A stretch of 64,000 bases of DNA from the NCBI GenBank assembly GCA_963824705.1, contig CAWGQE010000003.1, positions 1,922,001 through 1,986,000 of the forward strand, in the 5' to 3' direction. This document shows positions 15,960 through 23,988 of the stretch, piece by piece. A program made the translations under genes and the position numbers. The notes under the pieces are model-generated. The model did no database searches and was not told the origin of the DNA. It saw only the letters and a program-made list of their open reading frames with translations. Source of the DNA: VRUE01 sp963824705 (lineage in GTDB: Bacteria > Actinomycetota > Thermoleophilia > Solirubrobacterales > 70-9). Within the stretch, counting starts at the first letter, position 1; every line of letters begins with the position of its first letter.

Positions 15960-17115
15960 GTGCCAAAACCTCCTCAGCCAAGTCTCGATAGTAACCCGCG
16001 GCGTTGCTCTGCGGATCGTACTTGAGCACACTGGCACCTTTGACCGGGGCCTCGGCGAATTTGATCGCCTTGCGGATGCGTGAGCGGAAGACGAGGTCGC
16101 CGAAGTTCTCTTCGAGGATCTCCACCGCCTCCTTGGCGTGGACGGTTCGCGAGTCGAGCATCGTCGGCAGGATGCCCTCGATCCGCACCTCGGGGTTGAG
16201 GTTCTCCTGAATCATCTTCAGCGTGTTCTGGAGCTGGACCAGTCCGCGCATCGACAAATACTCGCACTGAACGGGGACGATCACCTTGTTGGCGGCGGTC
16301 AGCGCGTTGATCGTCAGCAGCCCGAGGCTGGGCGGCGTGTCGATGCAGACGAAGTCGTAGTTGCCGATGACCTCTTTCAGCGCCTTCTCCAGCGAGCGCT
16401 CGCGGCCGATCTTGGTGCTCATCGCGATCTCCGCGCCGGCCAGGTCGATCGACGCGACGGCGATGTCGATCTCGCGGTGCTGGATGATCTCGCTGATCGG
16501 CATGTCGTTGACGAGCACGTCGTAGAGGCTCTTCTCGACCTTGTCCGGATCGATTCCCTGACTCATCGTCAGGTTCCCCTGCGGGTCCAGATCGATGCAG
16601 AGAACCCGGTACCCGGACTCGGCGAAGGCAACGGCAAGGTTCAAAGTGGTGGTCGTCTTGGCGACCCCACCCTTCTGGTTGGCGAAGACGAAGACGTCCG
16701 CGTGCTTGGTGGGCACCTCGGCGACGGGCTCTTCGACTACAGCTTCGTGACGTGACGGAGCGATCAAATCTCTCGGCATGAAACGTTCGGGCCCGGGATC
16801 CTCCACAGGCGCCTCATCCCGCTCAGCCTCAACCACGATGGTCGACGTCCTTACCTCCGGTGCTGGAGCCTGAGACGCAGGCGTCTCTGCCGTGGGTGGC
16901 GTGGATGAGGGGTCATCGCCCGCAGCTTGCGAGGACGAAGACCCCTCGTCCGCAACAGGACCCGCGGGCCGGGGGCTCTCGTCCCATGACGTCTCAGCCT
17001 GAGACCTCTCGGGGACGGCGTCCTCCATCTGCCTAAGCTCTTCGACGATCGGATGGTCGTCTTCGACCGGGGCGGGGGCGGGCTTGGACTTGTTCTTGCG
17101 GCTAAGGAATCCCAT
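15946..17115 (-). CDS. parA: ParA/Soj-type ATPase with disordered N-terminal extension
   Basis: This 389-residue protein is a deviant Walker A ATPase. After about 135 low-complexity residues comes VFANQKGGVAKTTTTLNLA, with the signature lysine in KGGVAKTT, then VLCIDLDPQGNLT and the IDTPPSLGLLT block. These proteins position chromosomes or large complexes. No ParB gene is adjacent; ftsZ follows directly. The N-terminal extension shares sequence with that of FtsZ. ATG 17115 (MGFLSRKNK) is preferred over an ATG 39 nt upstream. Only 15 nt separate it from the divergent ATPase gene. Confidence 0.88.
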   Translation of the reverse strand: MGFLSRKNKSKPAPAPVEDDHPIVEELRQMEDAVPERSQAETSWDESPRPAGPVADEGSSSSQAAGDDPSSTPPTAETPASQAPAPEVRTSTIVVEAERDEAPVEDPGPERFMPRDLIAPSRHEAVVEEPVAEVPTKHADVFVFANQKGGVAKTTTTLNLAVAFAESGYRVLCIDLDPQGNLTMSQGIDPDKVEKSLYDVLVNDMPISEIIQHREIDIAVASIDLAGAEIAMSTKIGRERSLEKALKEVIGNYDFVCIDTPPSLGLLTINALTAANKVIVPVQCEYLSMRGLVQLQNTLKMIQENLNPEVRIEGILPTMLDSRTVHAKEAVEILEENFGDLVFRSRIRKAIKFAEAPVKGASVLKYDPQSNAAGYYRDLAEEVLAHESA

Positions 17116-17130
17116 TGCGCGGGTATTCGC

Positions 17131-18102
17131 ATGACTGCTCGTTTTTCCTGCCACCCCTCGAAATTGCTAGGAATCACCCCAATCCCCGAACTACTCGACA
17201 AGCGACTGGTCTTCGTGACCGGCAAGGGAGGAGTCGGCAAGACCACCGTCGCGGTCGCGCTGGGGCTCCGGGCTGCCGAAGCCGGCAAGCGCACGATCGT
17301 CTGCGAGGTCTCCTCGCAGGAGAACGCCTCGCGGATCTTCGACCACACCGAGGTCGGCTTCCACGAGGTCGAGATGGCGGAGAACCTCTGGTCGATCTCG
17401 ATCGACCCCGACGAGTCGATGCGCGAGTACGTCCTGCTCCAGCTCAAGGTCCGGGCGATGCGCGACCTGCTCTTCCGCAGCCGCATCTTCTCCTACCTCG
17501 CCGCCGCCACTCCCGGCCTCAAGGAGCTGGTCACGATCGGCAAGATCTGGGAGCTGGCCCAGCTCGACCGCAAGGTCAAGAGCGGGCGCAAGTACGACCT
17601 GGTGATCGTCGACGCCCCCGCGACCGGCCACGGAATCGGCTTCCTGCAGACGCCGCGCACCTTCGCCGCGATCGCCCGCGTCGGCCCGATCCACTCCCAG
17701 GCGCAGCAGCTCGACCGCCTGATCACCGATCAGGAGCACACCGGGACCGCGATCGTCGCCCTGCCGGAGGAGATGCCGGTCAACGAGACCGCCGCGCTGG
17801 AGAGTGAGCTGCGCTCCGAGGTCGGCGTTGCCGTCGACCGCATCTACCTGAACGGGCTCTACCCCGAGCGCTTCTCCAAAGAGGAGGCCGAGCGGCTCGC
17901 CGAGCTCGCCGAGGGCGAGGACGGGAGCATGCGTGCAGCCGCCCGCGCCGCCACCTCCGAGCACGGTCGCGCCCGCTCCCAGCGGGCCCAGCTGGCCCGC
18001 CTACGGCGCCGAGTGGAGGCGCCAGTGAAGACCCTCCCCTTCCTCTTTGAGCCCGAACTGGGCGTCGAGGCTGCCCAGCGGCTCGCCAAGAGGCTGGGCT
18101 GA
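17131..18102 (+). CDS. Get3/ArsA-family ATPase, BagA-like
   Basis: This 323-residue protein belongs to the Get3/ArsA family of dimeric P-loop ATPases. FVTGKGGVGKTTV (residues 28-40) is the Walker A with the family's signature lysine, and VIVDAPATGHGIGFLQTP is the Walker B/switch II region. In actinobacteria a tandem pair of such genes (Rv3679-Rv3680, BagA-BagB) is characteristic; this is the first member. It lacks arsenite-pump context. An ATG at 17131 or a TTG at 17164 could start it; the gap to parA is too short for two promoters, so one promoter must lie inside a coding region. Confidence 0.88.
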   Translation: MTARFSCHPSKLLGITPIPELLDKRLVFVTGKGGVGKTTVAVALGLRAAEAGKRTIVCEVSSQENASRIFDHTEVGFHEVEMAENLWSISIDPDESMREYVLLQLKVRAMRDLLFRSRIFSYLAAATPGLKELVTIGKIWELAQLDRKVKSGRKYDLVIVDAPATGHGIGFLQTPRTFAAIARVGPIHSQAQQLDRLITDQEHTGTAIVALPEEMPVNETAALESELRSEVGVAVDRIYLNGLYPERFSKEEAERLAELAEGEDGSMRAAARAATSEHGRARSQRAQLARLRRRVEAPVKTLPFLFEPELGVEAAQRLAKRLG

Positions 18103-19253
18103 TGCCGGCCGTCGACGAGATCCTCGAAGGCAAGGACATCTGCATCTGCGCCGGCTCCGGCGGGGTCGGCAAGACGACGACCTCGGCAGCGATCGCTGCC
18201 GGCATGGCGGCGCGCGGGCTGCGCGTCTGCGTGCTGACGATAGACCCGGCGAAGCGGCTCGCCGACTCGCTCGGCCTGCGCGAACTGGGCAACGAGGCAA
18301 CGCGGGTCGACCCGGAGCTGTTCGAGCAGCACGGGATCGAGATGAAGGGCGAGCTGTGGGCGATGATGCTCGACGCCAAGGCGACCTTCGACGAGCTGGT
18401 CGCCCGCCAGGCGCCCGACGAGGAGTCGCGCGACCGCGTCCTCGACAACCGCATCTACCAGCAGATCTCCAACGCGCTGGCCGGCTCGCAGGAGTACATG
18501 GCGATGGAGAAGCTCTTCGAGCTGCACACCGAAGGGCGCTTCGACCTGCTCGTCCTCGACACGCCACCGACGCGCAACGCCCTCGACTTCCTCGATGCGC
18601 CGCGACGCCTCACCCAGTTCATCGAAGGCCGCTCGCTGCGCGTCTTCATGAAGCCGACCGGCCTGGCGGCGCGCGTGGCCGGGCGCGGCGCCTCGGTCGC
18701 CCTCTCGGTCTTCAAGCGGATCGTCGGCTTCGACCTGCTCGCCGACCTGGCCGAGTTCTTCAACGCCTTCAGCGGCATGGTCGACGGCTTCCAGGCCCGC
18801 GCCAAGCGCGTCAACAACCTGCTCGCCGACCCCCACACCTGCTTCCTCGTCGTCTGCGGGCCCCAGGGCGAGCCGATCGACGAGGCCGTCTACTTCCACC
18901 GCAAGCTGGTCGAGGCGAAACTGCCTTTCGGCGGAGTCATCGTCAACAAGGTCCACTACCCGGCCGAGCGCCTGCGCGGCAACGGAGACGACCTCGAGGC
19001 GGCACTCGGCGAGAGGCTGGGAGATGAGGACCTGGCCGGGCGAGTAACCGAGAACTTCGCCGACTACCAGGCGCTGGCCGAGCGCGACGCCCGCAACATC
19101 GAGCACCTGGCCAAGGAGTTGCGTGCCAAGGGCGTGATCCGCGTCCCTTACTTGGACGAGGACGTCCACGACCTCGGCGGCCTCGCCGAGATAAACCGCT
19201 ACCTCTTCGCGAGCAGCGAGCAGCGCATAGAGATCGCCGCCGGCCGGGCTTAG
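18102..19253 (+). CDS. Get3/ArsA-family ATPase, BagB-like
   Basis: This 383-residue protein is the partner of the preceding gene; stop and start share one base. The P-loop is CAGSGGVGKTTT (residues 16-27), where the signature lysine seen in BagA-like KGGVGKTT is replaced by Ser, a difference between the two subunits that suggests a heterodimer with unequal sites. LLVLDTPPTRNALDFLDAP is the Walker B region. The C-terminal half (KRIVGFDLLADLAEFFNAF onward) would form the client or membrane-facing helical part. Bacterial function of such pairs is still poorly known. Confidence 0.88.
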   Translation: MPAVDEILEGKDICICAGSGGVGKTTTSAAIAAGMAARGLRVCVLTIDPAKRLADSLGLRELGNEATRVDPELFEQHGIEMKGELWAMMLDAKATFDELVARQAPDEESRDRVLDNRIYQQISNALAGSQEYMAMEKLFELHTEGRFDLLVLDTPPTRNALDFLDAPRRLTQFIEGRSLRVFMKPTGLAARVAGRGASVALSVFKRIVGFDLLADLAEFFNAFSGMVDGFQARAKRVNNLLADPHTCFLVVCGPQGEPIDEAVYFHRKLVEAKLPFGGVIVNKVHYPAERLRGNGDDLEAALGERLGDEDLAGRVTENFADYQALAERDARNIEHLAKELRAKGVIRVPYLDEDVHDLGGLAEINRYLFASSEQRIEIAAGRA

Positions 19254-20893
19254 CTCGCGCTGCGGCCCTCGTAGTGGTCGTACTTGAGCTCGCGGACCTC
19301 CCAGTCGGCGTTCTCGGGGACCGGGAAGAGGTGGCGCACGCGGGGGGTGTCGATCCGGTCGCGGTGGGAGACGTCTCCCTCGATCGCCGGGAAGTCGAGC
19401 GTGCTCTCCTCCACCTCGACCTCGTCGAGCCAGTTGGTTGCGGTGATGCGAATCTCGTGCTCGGCCGGAACCGGCTCGAGGATGCGAGTGTCCTGGTCCA
19501 TGTCGTGCTCCTCCTCGATGGTCGGCTCGGGACGATGGAATTCGGGCTCTGGAATCGGCGTCGGGTCGGACTGAGGCGATCGGGCTGGCTCCGGGATCGG
19601 TGCCGGCTCCGGCTCTGGGGCGACATCCTGCGCGACCACCGCGATCTCGACGTCGCCGGCGCCCAAGCCGGTCGCAATCAAAGTCTCGTCGGCCGCCTCA
19701 TTGAGATCGGCGCCGAGCTCGCCCAGCGCGGCTTCGCGGAGGATCCGGCGCACGCATTCCTCTGCCCAGCCGGCAAGCTCGGTGGCGCTCTCGACCGAGG
19801 CGCCTGACATCTGCGCGCGCTCCAGCTCCTGAACTGCTTCGACCCGCTCGCGGGCGCCGAGCCGGTCGGTCGAGCCGTCGGCGATCAGAGCCGCCGCACG
19901 CATCGGCAGCGAGGCGCCGACCGGGCCCTGCCCGTCGAGCACGGAACGCAGGGCCAGAAGGTGGTCGCTCAGTCCCTCCGCCGGGGAAGGTCGCTCACAG
20001 CCCAGCTCGAAGCGACGCACCGCCCAGGCCAGGGGGCCGGCCGGGTCGGGCCTGGCCTCGAGCGTCTCGGCGAGCTCGACCAGTTGGGTCGTCTCCTCTT
20101 CATCGAGCTTGTAGCCGTCGGGGCGCGGTGCCGGGGCGCCGGTCGCGATGCGGCGCCAGCGACCCTCGCCGGTGGGCGCGAAGGCGTGCGGCCCGAGGCC
20201 GACCCCGCCCGCCTTGAAAAGACGCATGACGCTGATCAGGTCTTCCAGCTGCTGCAGCGCCGCGGCGGCGCTGTCGACCCCCTCTTCCTGCTCGGCGATC
20301 GCCAGGAACTGCGGCTCCCAGGCGGCGCGGCCCATGCCCTCGCTGCGCATCGCCTCGATCGGCGCCTCGAAGCTGTCGGCGCGGACGAGCTGCATGCCGT
20401 GCGGCAGCTGCAGCCGCGCGAGCGGCATCTGCAGACCGACGAGTGGCACGACGACGATGTCCGCCTCGTCGACATCTCCGGCCTCGGCATCGAGCACTGA
20501 GAGGGCACTCTCGAGCCGGTCGCGGTCGAGCGAGAACTCGGTGCAGCCGTCCCAGAGCCCGGCCATGAAGACGGTGAGCATGTGCGCTGCTCGCTCGCCG
20601 GGATCCGCGGAGACGGTCTCGCCGCGCTGCTCCAGGTAGGGCGCCGCGACAGCGGCCAGCGCGACCGAGTTGCGCGCCGGCTCGAAGGCGGGCAGCGAGC
20701 GCAGCTCGGCCTCGCGCTCGCGCACGAAGCGCGCCGTCAGCGGCACATAGCTGTGAAAGAAGGCCTCGTCGGGCCCCGCCTGCTCGTCGACATCGAAGGG
20801 AATCTGCTCTCCGCCGGCCACCAGCATGGTGAAGCGAGTCGCAGCCTCGGCAGCCAGCCGTCGCAAAGCCTCATTGAGAAGCGGATCACGCAC
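19250..20893 (-). CDS. Unknown 547-residue protein with acidic Pro-rich linker
   Basis: I do not recognise the family. Residues 1 to about 400 are largely helical and Ala/Glu/Leu-rich, with no transmembrane segment or signal peptide. Residues about 425-470 are a P/E-rich linker (PEPEPAPIPEPARSPQ). The last 75 residues are acidic and strand-rich (EHEIRITATNWLDEVE, DWEVRELKYDHYEGR). It converges on the BagB gene with a 4-nt overlap of the coding ends. The GC pattern and codon use are those of the core genes, so it is probably native. A scaffold or adaptor role is only a guess. Confidence 0.75.
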   Translation of the reverse strand: MRDPLLNEALRRLAAEAATRFTMLVAGGEQIPFDVDEQAGPDEAFFHSYVPLTARFVREREAELRSLPAFEPARNSVALAAVAAPYLEQRGETVSADPGERAAHMLTVFMAGLWDGCTEFSLDRDRLESALSVLDAEAGDVDEADIVVVPLVGLQMPLARLQLPHGMQLVRADSFEAPIEAMRSEGMGRAAWEPQFLAIAEQEEGVDSAAAALQQLEDLISVMRLFKAGGVGLGPHAFAPTGEGRWRRIATGAPAPRPDGYKLDEEETTQLVELAETLEARPDPAGPLAWAVRRFELGCERPSPAEGLSDHLLALRSVLDGQGPVGASLPMRAAALIADGSTDRLGARERVEAVQELERAQMSGASVESATELAGWAEECVRRILREAALGELGADLNEAADETLIATGLGAGDVEIAVVAQDVAPEPEPAPIPEPARSPQSDPTPIPEPEFHRPEPTIEEEHDMDQDTRILEPVPAEHEIRITATNWLDEVEVEESTLDFPAIEGDVSHRDRIDTPRVRHLFPVPENADWEVRELKYDHYEGRSAS

Positions 20894-20945
20894 GCCCCAG
20901 CCTTCCCCCCTCCCCCTACCCCTCCTCTATCTGCAACTCACCTTG

Positions 20946-21052
20946 CAAGACGGATCGGGTGTCCCCTCGCCGGAACTTGTGAGCCGCTGGGACAAGAGCC
21001 CAAGCAGGCGATTCGACGCGGGTTCCGCCGAGGGGGCACCCGATCCGTCTTG
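20946..21052. repeat. 107-nt hairpin with 31-bp near-perfect stem
   Basis: Bases 20946-20976 and 21022-21052 are reverse complements with two mismatches (outer core CAAGACGGATCGGGTG), enclosing 45 nt that can fold further (GGG/CCC). It fills most of the gap between the 3' end of the hxlR gene and the start of the 547-residue gene. It could be a terminator, a small structured RNA or a MITE-like insertion. It lacks the conserved apical loop of SRP RNA and has no flanking T-run. Confidence 0.7.
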
Positions 21053-21055
21053 GCG

Positions 21056-21394
21056 CTACGCGGGTACCGCAGCCGGCTCTTCGAGCAGCCAGTGAGTGCC
21101 GTAGCGCCGCATGTCCTCGATCAGCGGCACCAGCGCCTTGCCCTTCTCGGTCAGCGCGTACTCGACCCGGGGCGGGACCTCGGGGAAGGTGTTGCGTGTG
21201 ACGATCCCCTCCTCTTCCAGCGCCCGCAGGCGCAGCGAGAGGGTGCGCGGGCTGATGCCCTCCAGCGAGCGCTCGAGCTCGCAGAAACGGCTGCAGCCCT
21301 CGGCAAGGTCACGGATGACGAGGAGCGTCCACTTGCCGCAGACGACGTCGGCGGTGCGGCAGACAGGACAGCGGGAGTTGCTCTCGGCGCTCAT
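21056..21394 (-). CDS. HxlR-family winged-helix regulator
   Basis: This 112-residue protein fits HxlR: a Cys-rich start (CPVCRTADVVCGKWTLLVIRDL), the core FCELERSLEGISPRTLSLRLRALEEEGIV, then the wing EVPPRVEYALTEKGKAL. HxlR proteins are dimeric repressors or activators, often redox- or aldehyde-responsive through N-terminal cysteines. The ATG at 21394 is chosen because homology begins just after it. A perfect 12-bp inverted repeat lies 62-90 nt upstream and is the likely operator. Confidence 0.9.
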   Translation of the reverse strand: MSAESNSRCPVCRTADVVCGKWTLLVIRDLAEGCSRFCELERSLEGISPRTLSLRLRALEEEGIVTRNTFPEVPPRVEYALTEKGKALVPLIEDMRRYGTHWLLEEPAAVPA

Positions 21395-21455
21395 TTTGGT
21401 GCCTACGGTAGGAGCCAGCTTCGGGGTTCGATCGGCTCGCCAAAGCGAGTTTAGC

Positions 21456-21484
21456 GCCATAGCTTCACTTACTGAAGCTATGGC
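21456..21484. promoter_or_regulatory. Perfect 12-bp inverted repeat, probable HxlR operator
   Basis: Arms GCCATAGCTTCA (21456-21467) and TGAAGCTATGGC (21473-21484) are perfect reverse complements with a 5-bp spacer. The site is upstream of hxlR and overlaps the last codons of the preceding pilus gene. It could also fold as a terminator for the pilus operon, but no T-run follows on the minus strand. Confidence 0.65.
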
Positions 21485-22437
21485 ATCGAAGGAGCCGAGC
21501 CGCTGGGCACAGCAAAGTCCGCGCGAGAGGAGCGCCGGTCGCCGGCCTTGCCCGCCCAGACGGAGTCGATATTCGTCACCTTGATCCTGTAAAGCACCTT
21601 GTCCGGCCCATAGACGAGTTCCAGCGGGAAGCCCGGTTCGATTTCCAGCAGTTCGCAGGTGCCGCTCGGCGTGCGAGCGACACAATCGAATTCGCCGTCC
21701 AACGACTGAACGTCGTTGGAGATCAGCCACACCGCCTTCCCAGTGTGGAGGTTGATGCTCATCGACGTGACGACCGGCGCTTTCTTCCCCGGCAGCTGCG
21801 TCAGCGCGCGAACGTTGTGACGGACTTCGGGGTCGCTCATCTTCTGCTCGCCGTCGGCGGTCGTTTCGGTATGGGACATCTGCACGTCGAGGACGAATTC
21901 GAAGAGGCGCACGCCTTGGGTCTGGCCCTTGCTGGGCGGATTCCCGCCGGATCCGTTCGAAGAGCCACCGCCGTGGGAGCCAGCGGACGAATCGCCGCCG
22001 CCGGTTTCTACTTCGATTTCGGTACTTTCGGCAGCAACCGATCCGGAAGAGGAGGATGAGGAGGCTTCCGGCGAGGAGCCGCCTTCAGAAGAGCCCGAGC
22101 CGCCTGCCGATCCCGTGTAGCGCTGCACGAATGGATCGGTCGCGACCCGACCGCGCAAGCGCTTTCGATATTCGCGCAGTCCCGGCGTGGCCTCTACAAC
22201 GGTGAGCTTGGAGGTCTTTTCGGCTGGCGCCCCCAGCGCAGCGGCGCCGGATTCCGGCAGCGTGGGCTGTTCGACTTCGCCGCTCAGCAGGAAGGGCACG
22301 GCCGCGATCGCCACCACCACCAGGGCGACCAGCGGCAGCAGTCGCCGGTCGCGCAGGTCGTAATAGAGGTCCGCGAGGAAGTCCGGGACCTTCAGCTCGG
22401 GCATCTTCAGCTCCGGTCCCTTTTTCAGCCCCTTCAT
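21478..22437 (-). CDS. Pilus-locus membrane-anchored protein of unknown family
   Basis: This 319-residue protein is the last gene of the pilus operon. It has a basic cytoplasmic start, one transmembrane helix at about residues 34-51 (LLPLVALVVVAIAAVPFLL), a long Ser/Gly-rich linker (residues about 110-170) and a C-terminal domain of about 140 residues (FEFVLDVQMSHTETTADG onward) that would lie outside the membrane. Position after pilM, pilN and pilO is where PilP is found in diderms, but the sequence is not recognisably PilP. It may cap the inner-membrane alignment complex. Its start overlaps the end of pilO by 4 nt. Confidence 0.75.
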   Translation of the reverse strand: MKGLKKGPELKMPELKVPDFLADLYYDLRDRRLLPLVALVVVAIAAVPFLLSGEVEQPTLPESGAAALGAPAEKTSKLTVVEATPGLREYRKRLRGRVATDPFVQRYTGSAGGSGSSEGGSSPEASSSSSSGSVAAESTEIEVETGGGDSSAGSHGGGSSNGSGGNPPSKGQTQGVRLFEFVLDVQMSHTETTADGEQKMSDPEVRHNVRALTQLPGKKAPVVTSMSINLHTGKAVWLISNDVQSLDGEFDCVARTPSGTCELLEIEPGFPLELVYGPDKVLYRIKVTNIDSVWAGKAGDRRSSRADFAVPSGSAPSMP

Positions 22438-23207
22438 TGCGCCACTCCTCCGGTCGTGGTCGAGGCCGGGGTCGCTTCGGTCGTTCCGAGGCTTTCCGGC
22501 GAGACCCCGCCGGTCAGGCCCTCACCCGGTGGGGTCAGGTAAGTGGTCACGGAGAAGGTTGCTTCAAGCGTGGGGAATTCCGCTTTCGTCGGTTCCTGCA
22601 GGGAGAACCCGTTGACCGTCAGAAGTCGCCCGTCGACAGCCACTTCTTCGTTCTTCGTCTTGACCAGCGAGTCGAGGCCCTTGATGAAGTCGGCGACGTG
22701 GAAGAAATTGCCGGTGAAGGTGAGCGTGTAGGGCATCACGCCGAGGCCGGCTGACCCGATGGTCGCTCCCAGTGGCATCGTCGAGGCCGCCACCTCAGTC
22801 GGGGAGGCCGGCGTGCCGGAGGAGGTTTCCGCGGGGGGCGGGGGGGTTTCAGCGGCTTCGCCGCCTTCCCCCGGCGAGAGGGCGAGGGTGCTGAAGCGGA
22901 CCTTGGCGTGATCGGCGATGTGATTGACCTGAACCAACAGGGAGGCCGTGTCGTCGTCTCCGGGCACCGCCTTGCCCAGCACGACGAGGCGCTGGTATTC
23001 GGCAGGGAATTCGGCTTTCGCTTCTTCGGCCGTGGTGATTTCAGCTTCGTGCTGGGCCAGGGAGCCTTTGACCTGTTCGACCTGGGTTTCGAGCTTGCTC
23101 GCTTCTTCGCGCTTCGGGCTCAGCGCCATCGCGTAGAAAGCGACCCCGAGCACGACCAGGAGGAGCACCGCGACGACCGTCGCGTTGGATGAGCTGAGCT
23201 TCTTCAC
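22434..23207 (-). CDS. pilO: PilO-like pilus alignment protein
   Basis: This 257-residue bitopic protein has a transmembrane segment at about residues 10-28 (TVVAVLLLVVLGVAFYAMAL), a coiled coil (EEASKLETQVEQVKGSLAQHEAE) and a C-terminal ferredoxin-like domain, interrupted by a Pro/Thr-rich insert. That is the PilO plan; PilO with PilN and PilM forms the platform that links the motor to the pilus. GTG 23207 starts one base after the pilN stop. The identification rests on architecture and gene order. Confidence 0.85.
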   Translation of the reverse strand: MKKLSSSNATVVAVLLLVVLGVAFYAMALSPKREEASKLETQVEQVKGSLAQHEAEITTAEEAKAEFPAEYQRLVVLGKAVPGDDDTASLLVQVNHIADHAKVRFSTLALSPGEGGEAAETPPPPAETSSGTPASPTEVAASTMPLGATIGSAGLGVMPYTLTFTGNFFHVADFIKGLDSLVKTKNEEVAVDGRLLTVNGFSLQEPTKAEFPTLEATFSVTTYLTPPGEGLTGGVSPESLGTTEATPASTTTGGVAQ

Positions 23208-23208
23208 C

Positions 23209-23985
23209 TCAGCCGCCTTCCGTGCTTTCGGAGGATTCCGCCGAAGTGGATTCGACCGGTGCCGCGACCGTCGATTCGGACGATTCGGTCGATACGGGCG
23301 CGGCGTCGAAGGCAACGACGAGGGCGAATTTGGCGATGAAGGCGTGGGTGCGACATTCGCCGCCGGTCGAGCCGGTGTTGGCGCCAACTTCGGTCGAGGC
23401 CGCTTCCCCTTCTCCTCCGCCTTCTTCTTCGCCCAGTTCCGAGGATTCGACCCCGACCCGCGTGACGCCGTCGATGTCCTTGAGCGCGGTGACGAAGTCG
23501 GCAACCGCGCTCTGCCCACTGGCGCAGCCGATCATTTCCAGTGCGGGGCCGGGAACCTGTGCACGCAGGGAACCGCCCGAGCCACTGCCACCGTCGACGG
23601 TGACTTCCGGCGAGGCGGTCGCCGTGAGGCCGGTCAGCCAAACGCTGCTCGGCAGGACCAGCGCGAGTTCGCGCATCACGCGTTCCCAGTCGAAGCGGCT
23701 GTCGGCGAGGCTCTGAACCGTCGCCACCCGCTGTTCGCTCATGTCGCGAAACTGGGTGTAGGAGGCGAGCCTCTGTGCCTTGGCGGCGGCGGTCGCGTCT
23801 TCGCTTTCCAGCGTCGCAACTTCGCTCTTGCTTTCACTGATCTGGTTGCTGACCAGCACCAGCGCGGTGACCCCGACCAGGATGGCAACCAGGGCGCCAA
23901 GCAGGATGTAGGGGAGCGGGCCGGTGCGAAGCGGGGCGTGCTCGCCACGGCGATCCTCAGGGGGAATCAGATTGACGGGGCGCAC
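23209..23985 (-). CDS. pilN: PilN-like pilus alignment protein
   Basis: This 258-residue protein starts MRPVNLIPPEDR, the short cytoplasmic NLIP motif through which PilN docks on PilM. A transmembrane helix (residues about 24-46), a coiled coil and the RFDWERVMRELALVLP segment of the C-terminal domain follow, then a Ser/Thr/Glu-rich tail unlike typical PilN. It lies 3 nt after pilM and 1 nt before pilO. Confidence 0.9.
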   Translation of the reverse strand: MRPVNLIPPEDRRGEHAPLRTGPLPYILLGALVAILVGVTALVLVSNQISESKSEVATLESEDATAAAKAQRLASYTQFRDMSEQRVATVQSLADSRFDWERVMRELALVLPSSVWLTGLTATASPEVTVDGGSGSGGSLRAQVPGPALEMIGCASGQSAVADFVTALKDIDGVTRVGVESSELGEEEGGGEGEAASTEVGANTGSTGGECRTHAFIAKFALVVAFDAAPVSTESSESTVAAPVESTSAESSESTEGG

Positions 23986-23988
23986 GTC

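Noticed and set aside
18102..19253. Arsenite efflux ATPase ArsA
   Set aside because: No arsB, arsD or arsR genes; tandem arrangement and P-loops fit the BagAB-type pair.
20946..21052. SRP RNA or 6S RNA at the long hairpin
   Set aside because: The conserved SRP apical loop and a 6S-like central bubble are not present.
21456..21484. Terminator for the pilus operon
   Set aside because: Perfect stem but no T-run on the minus strand; operator reading preferred, though both roles are possible.
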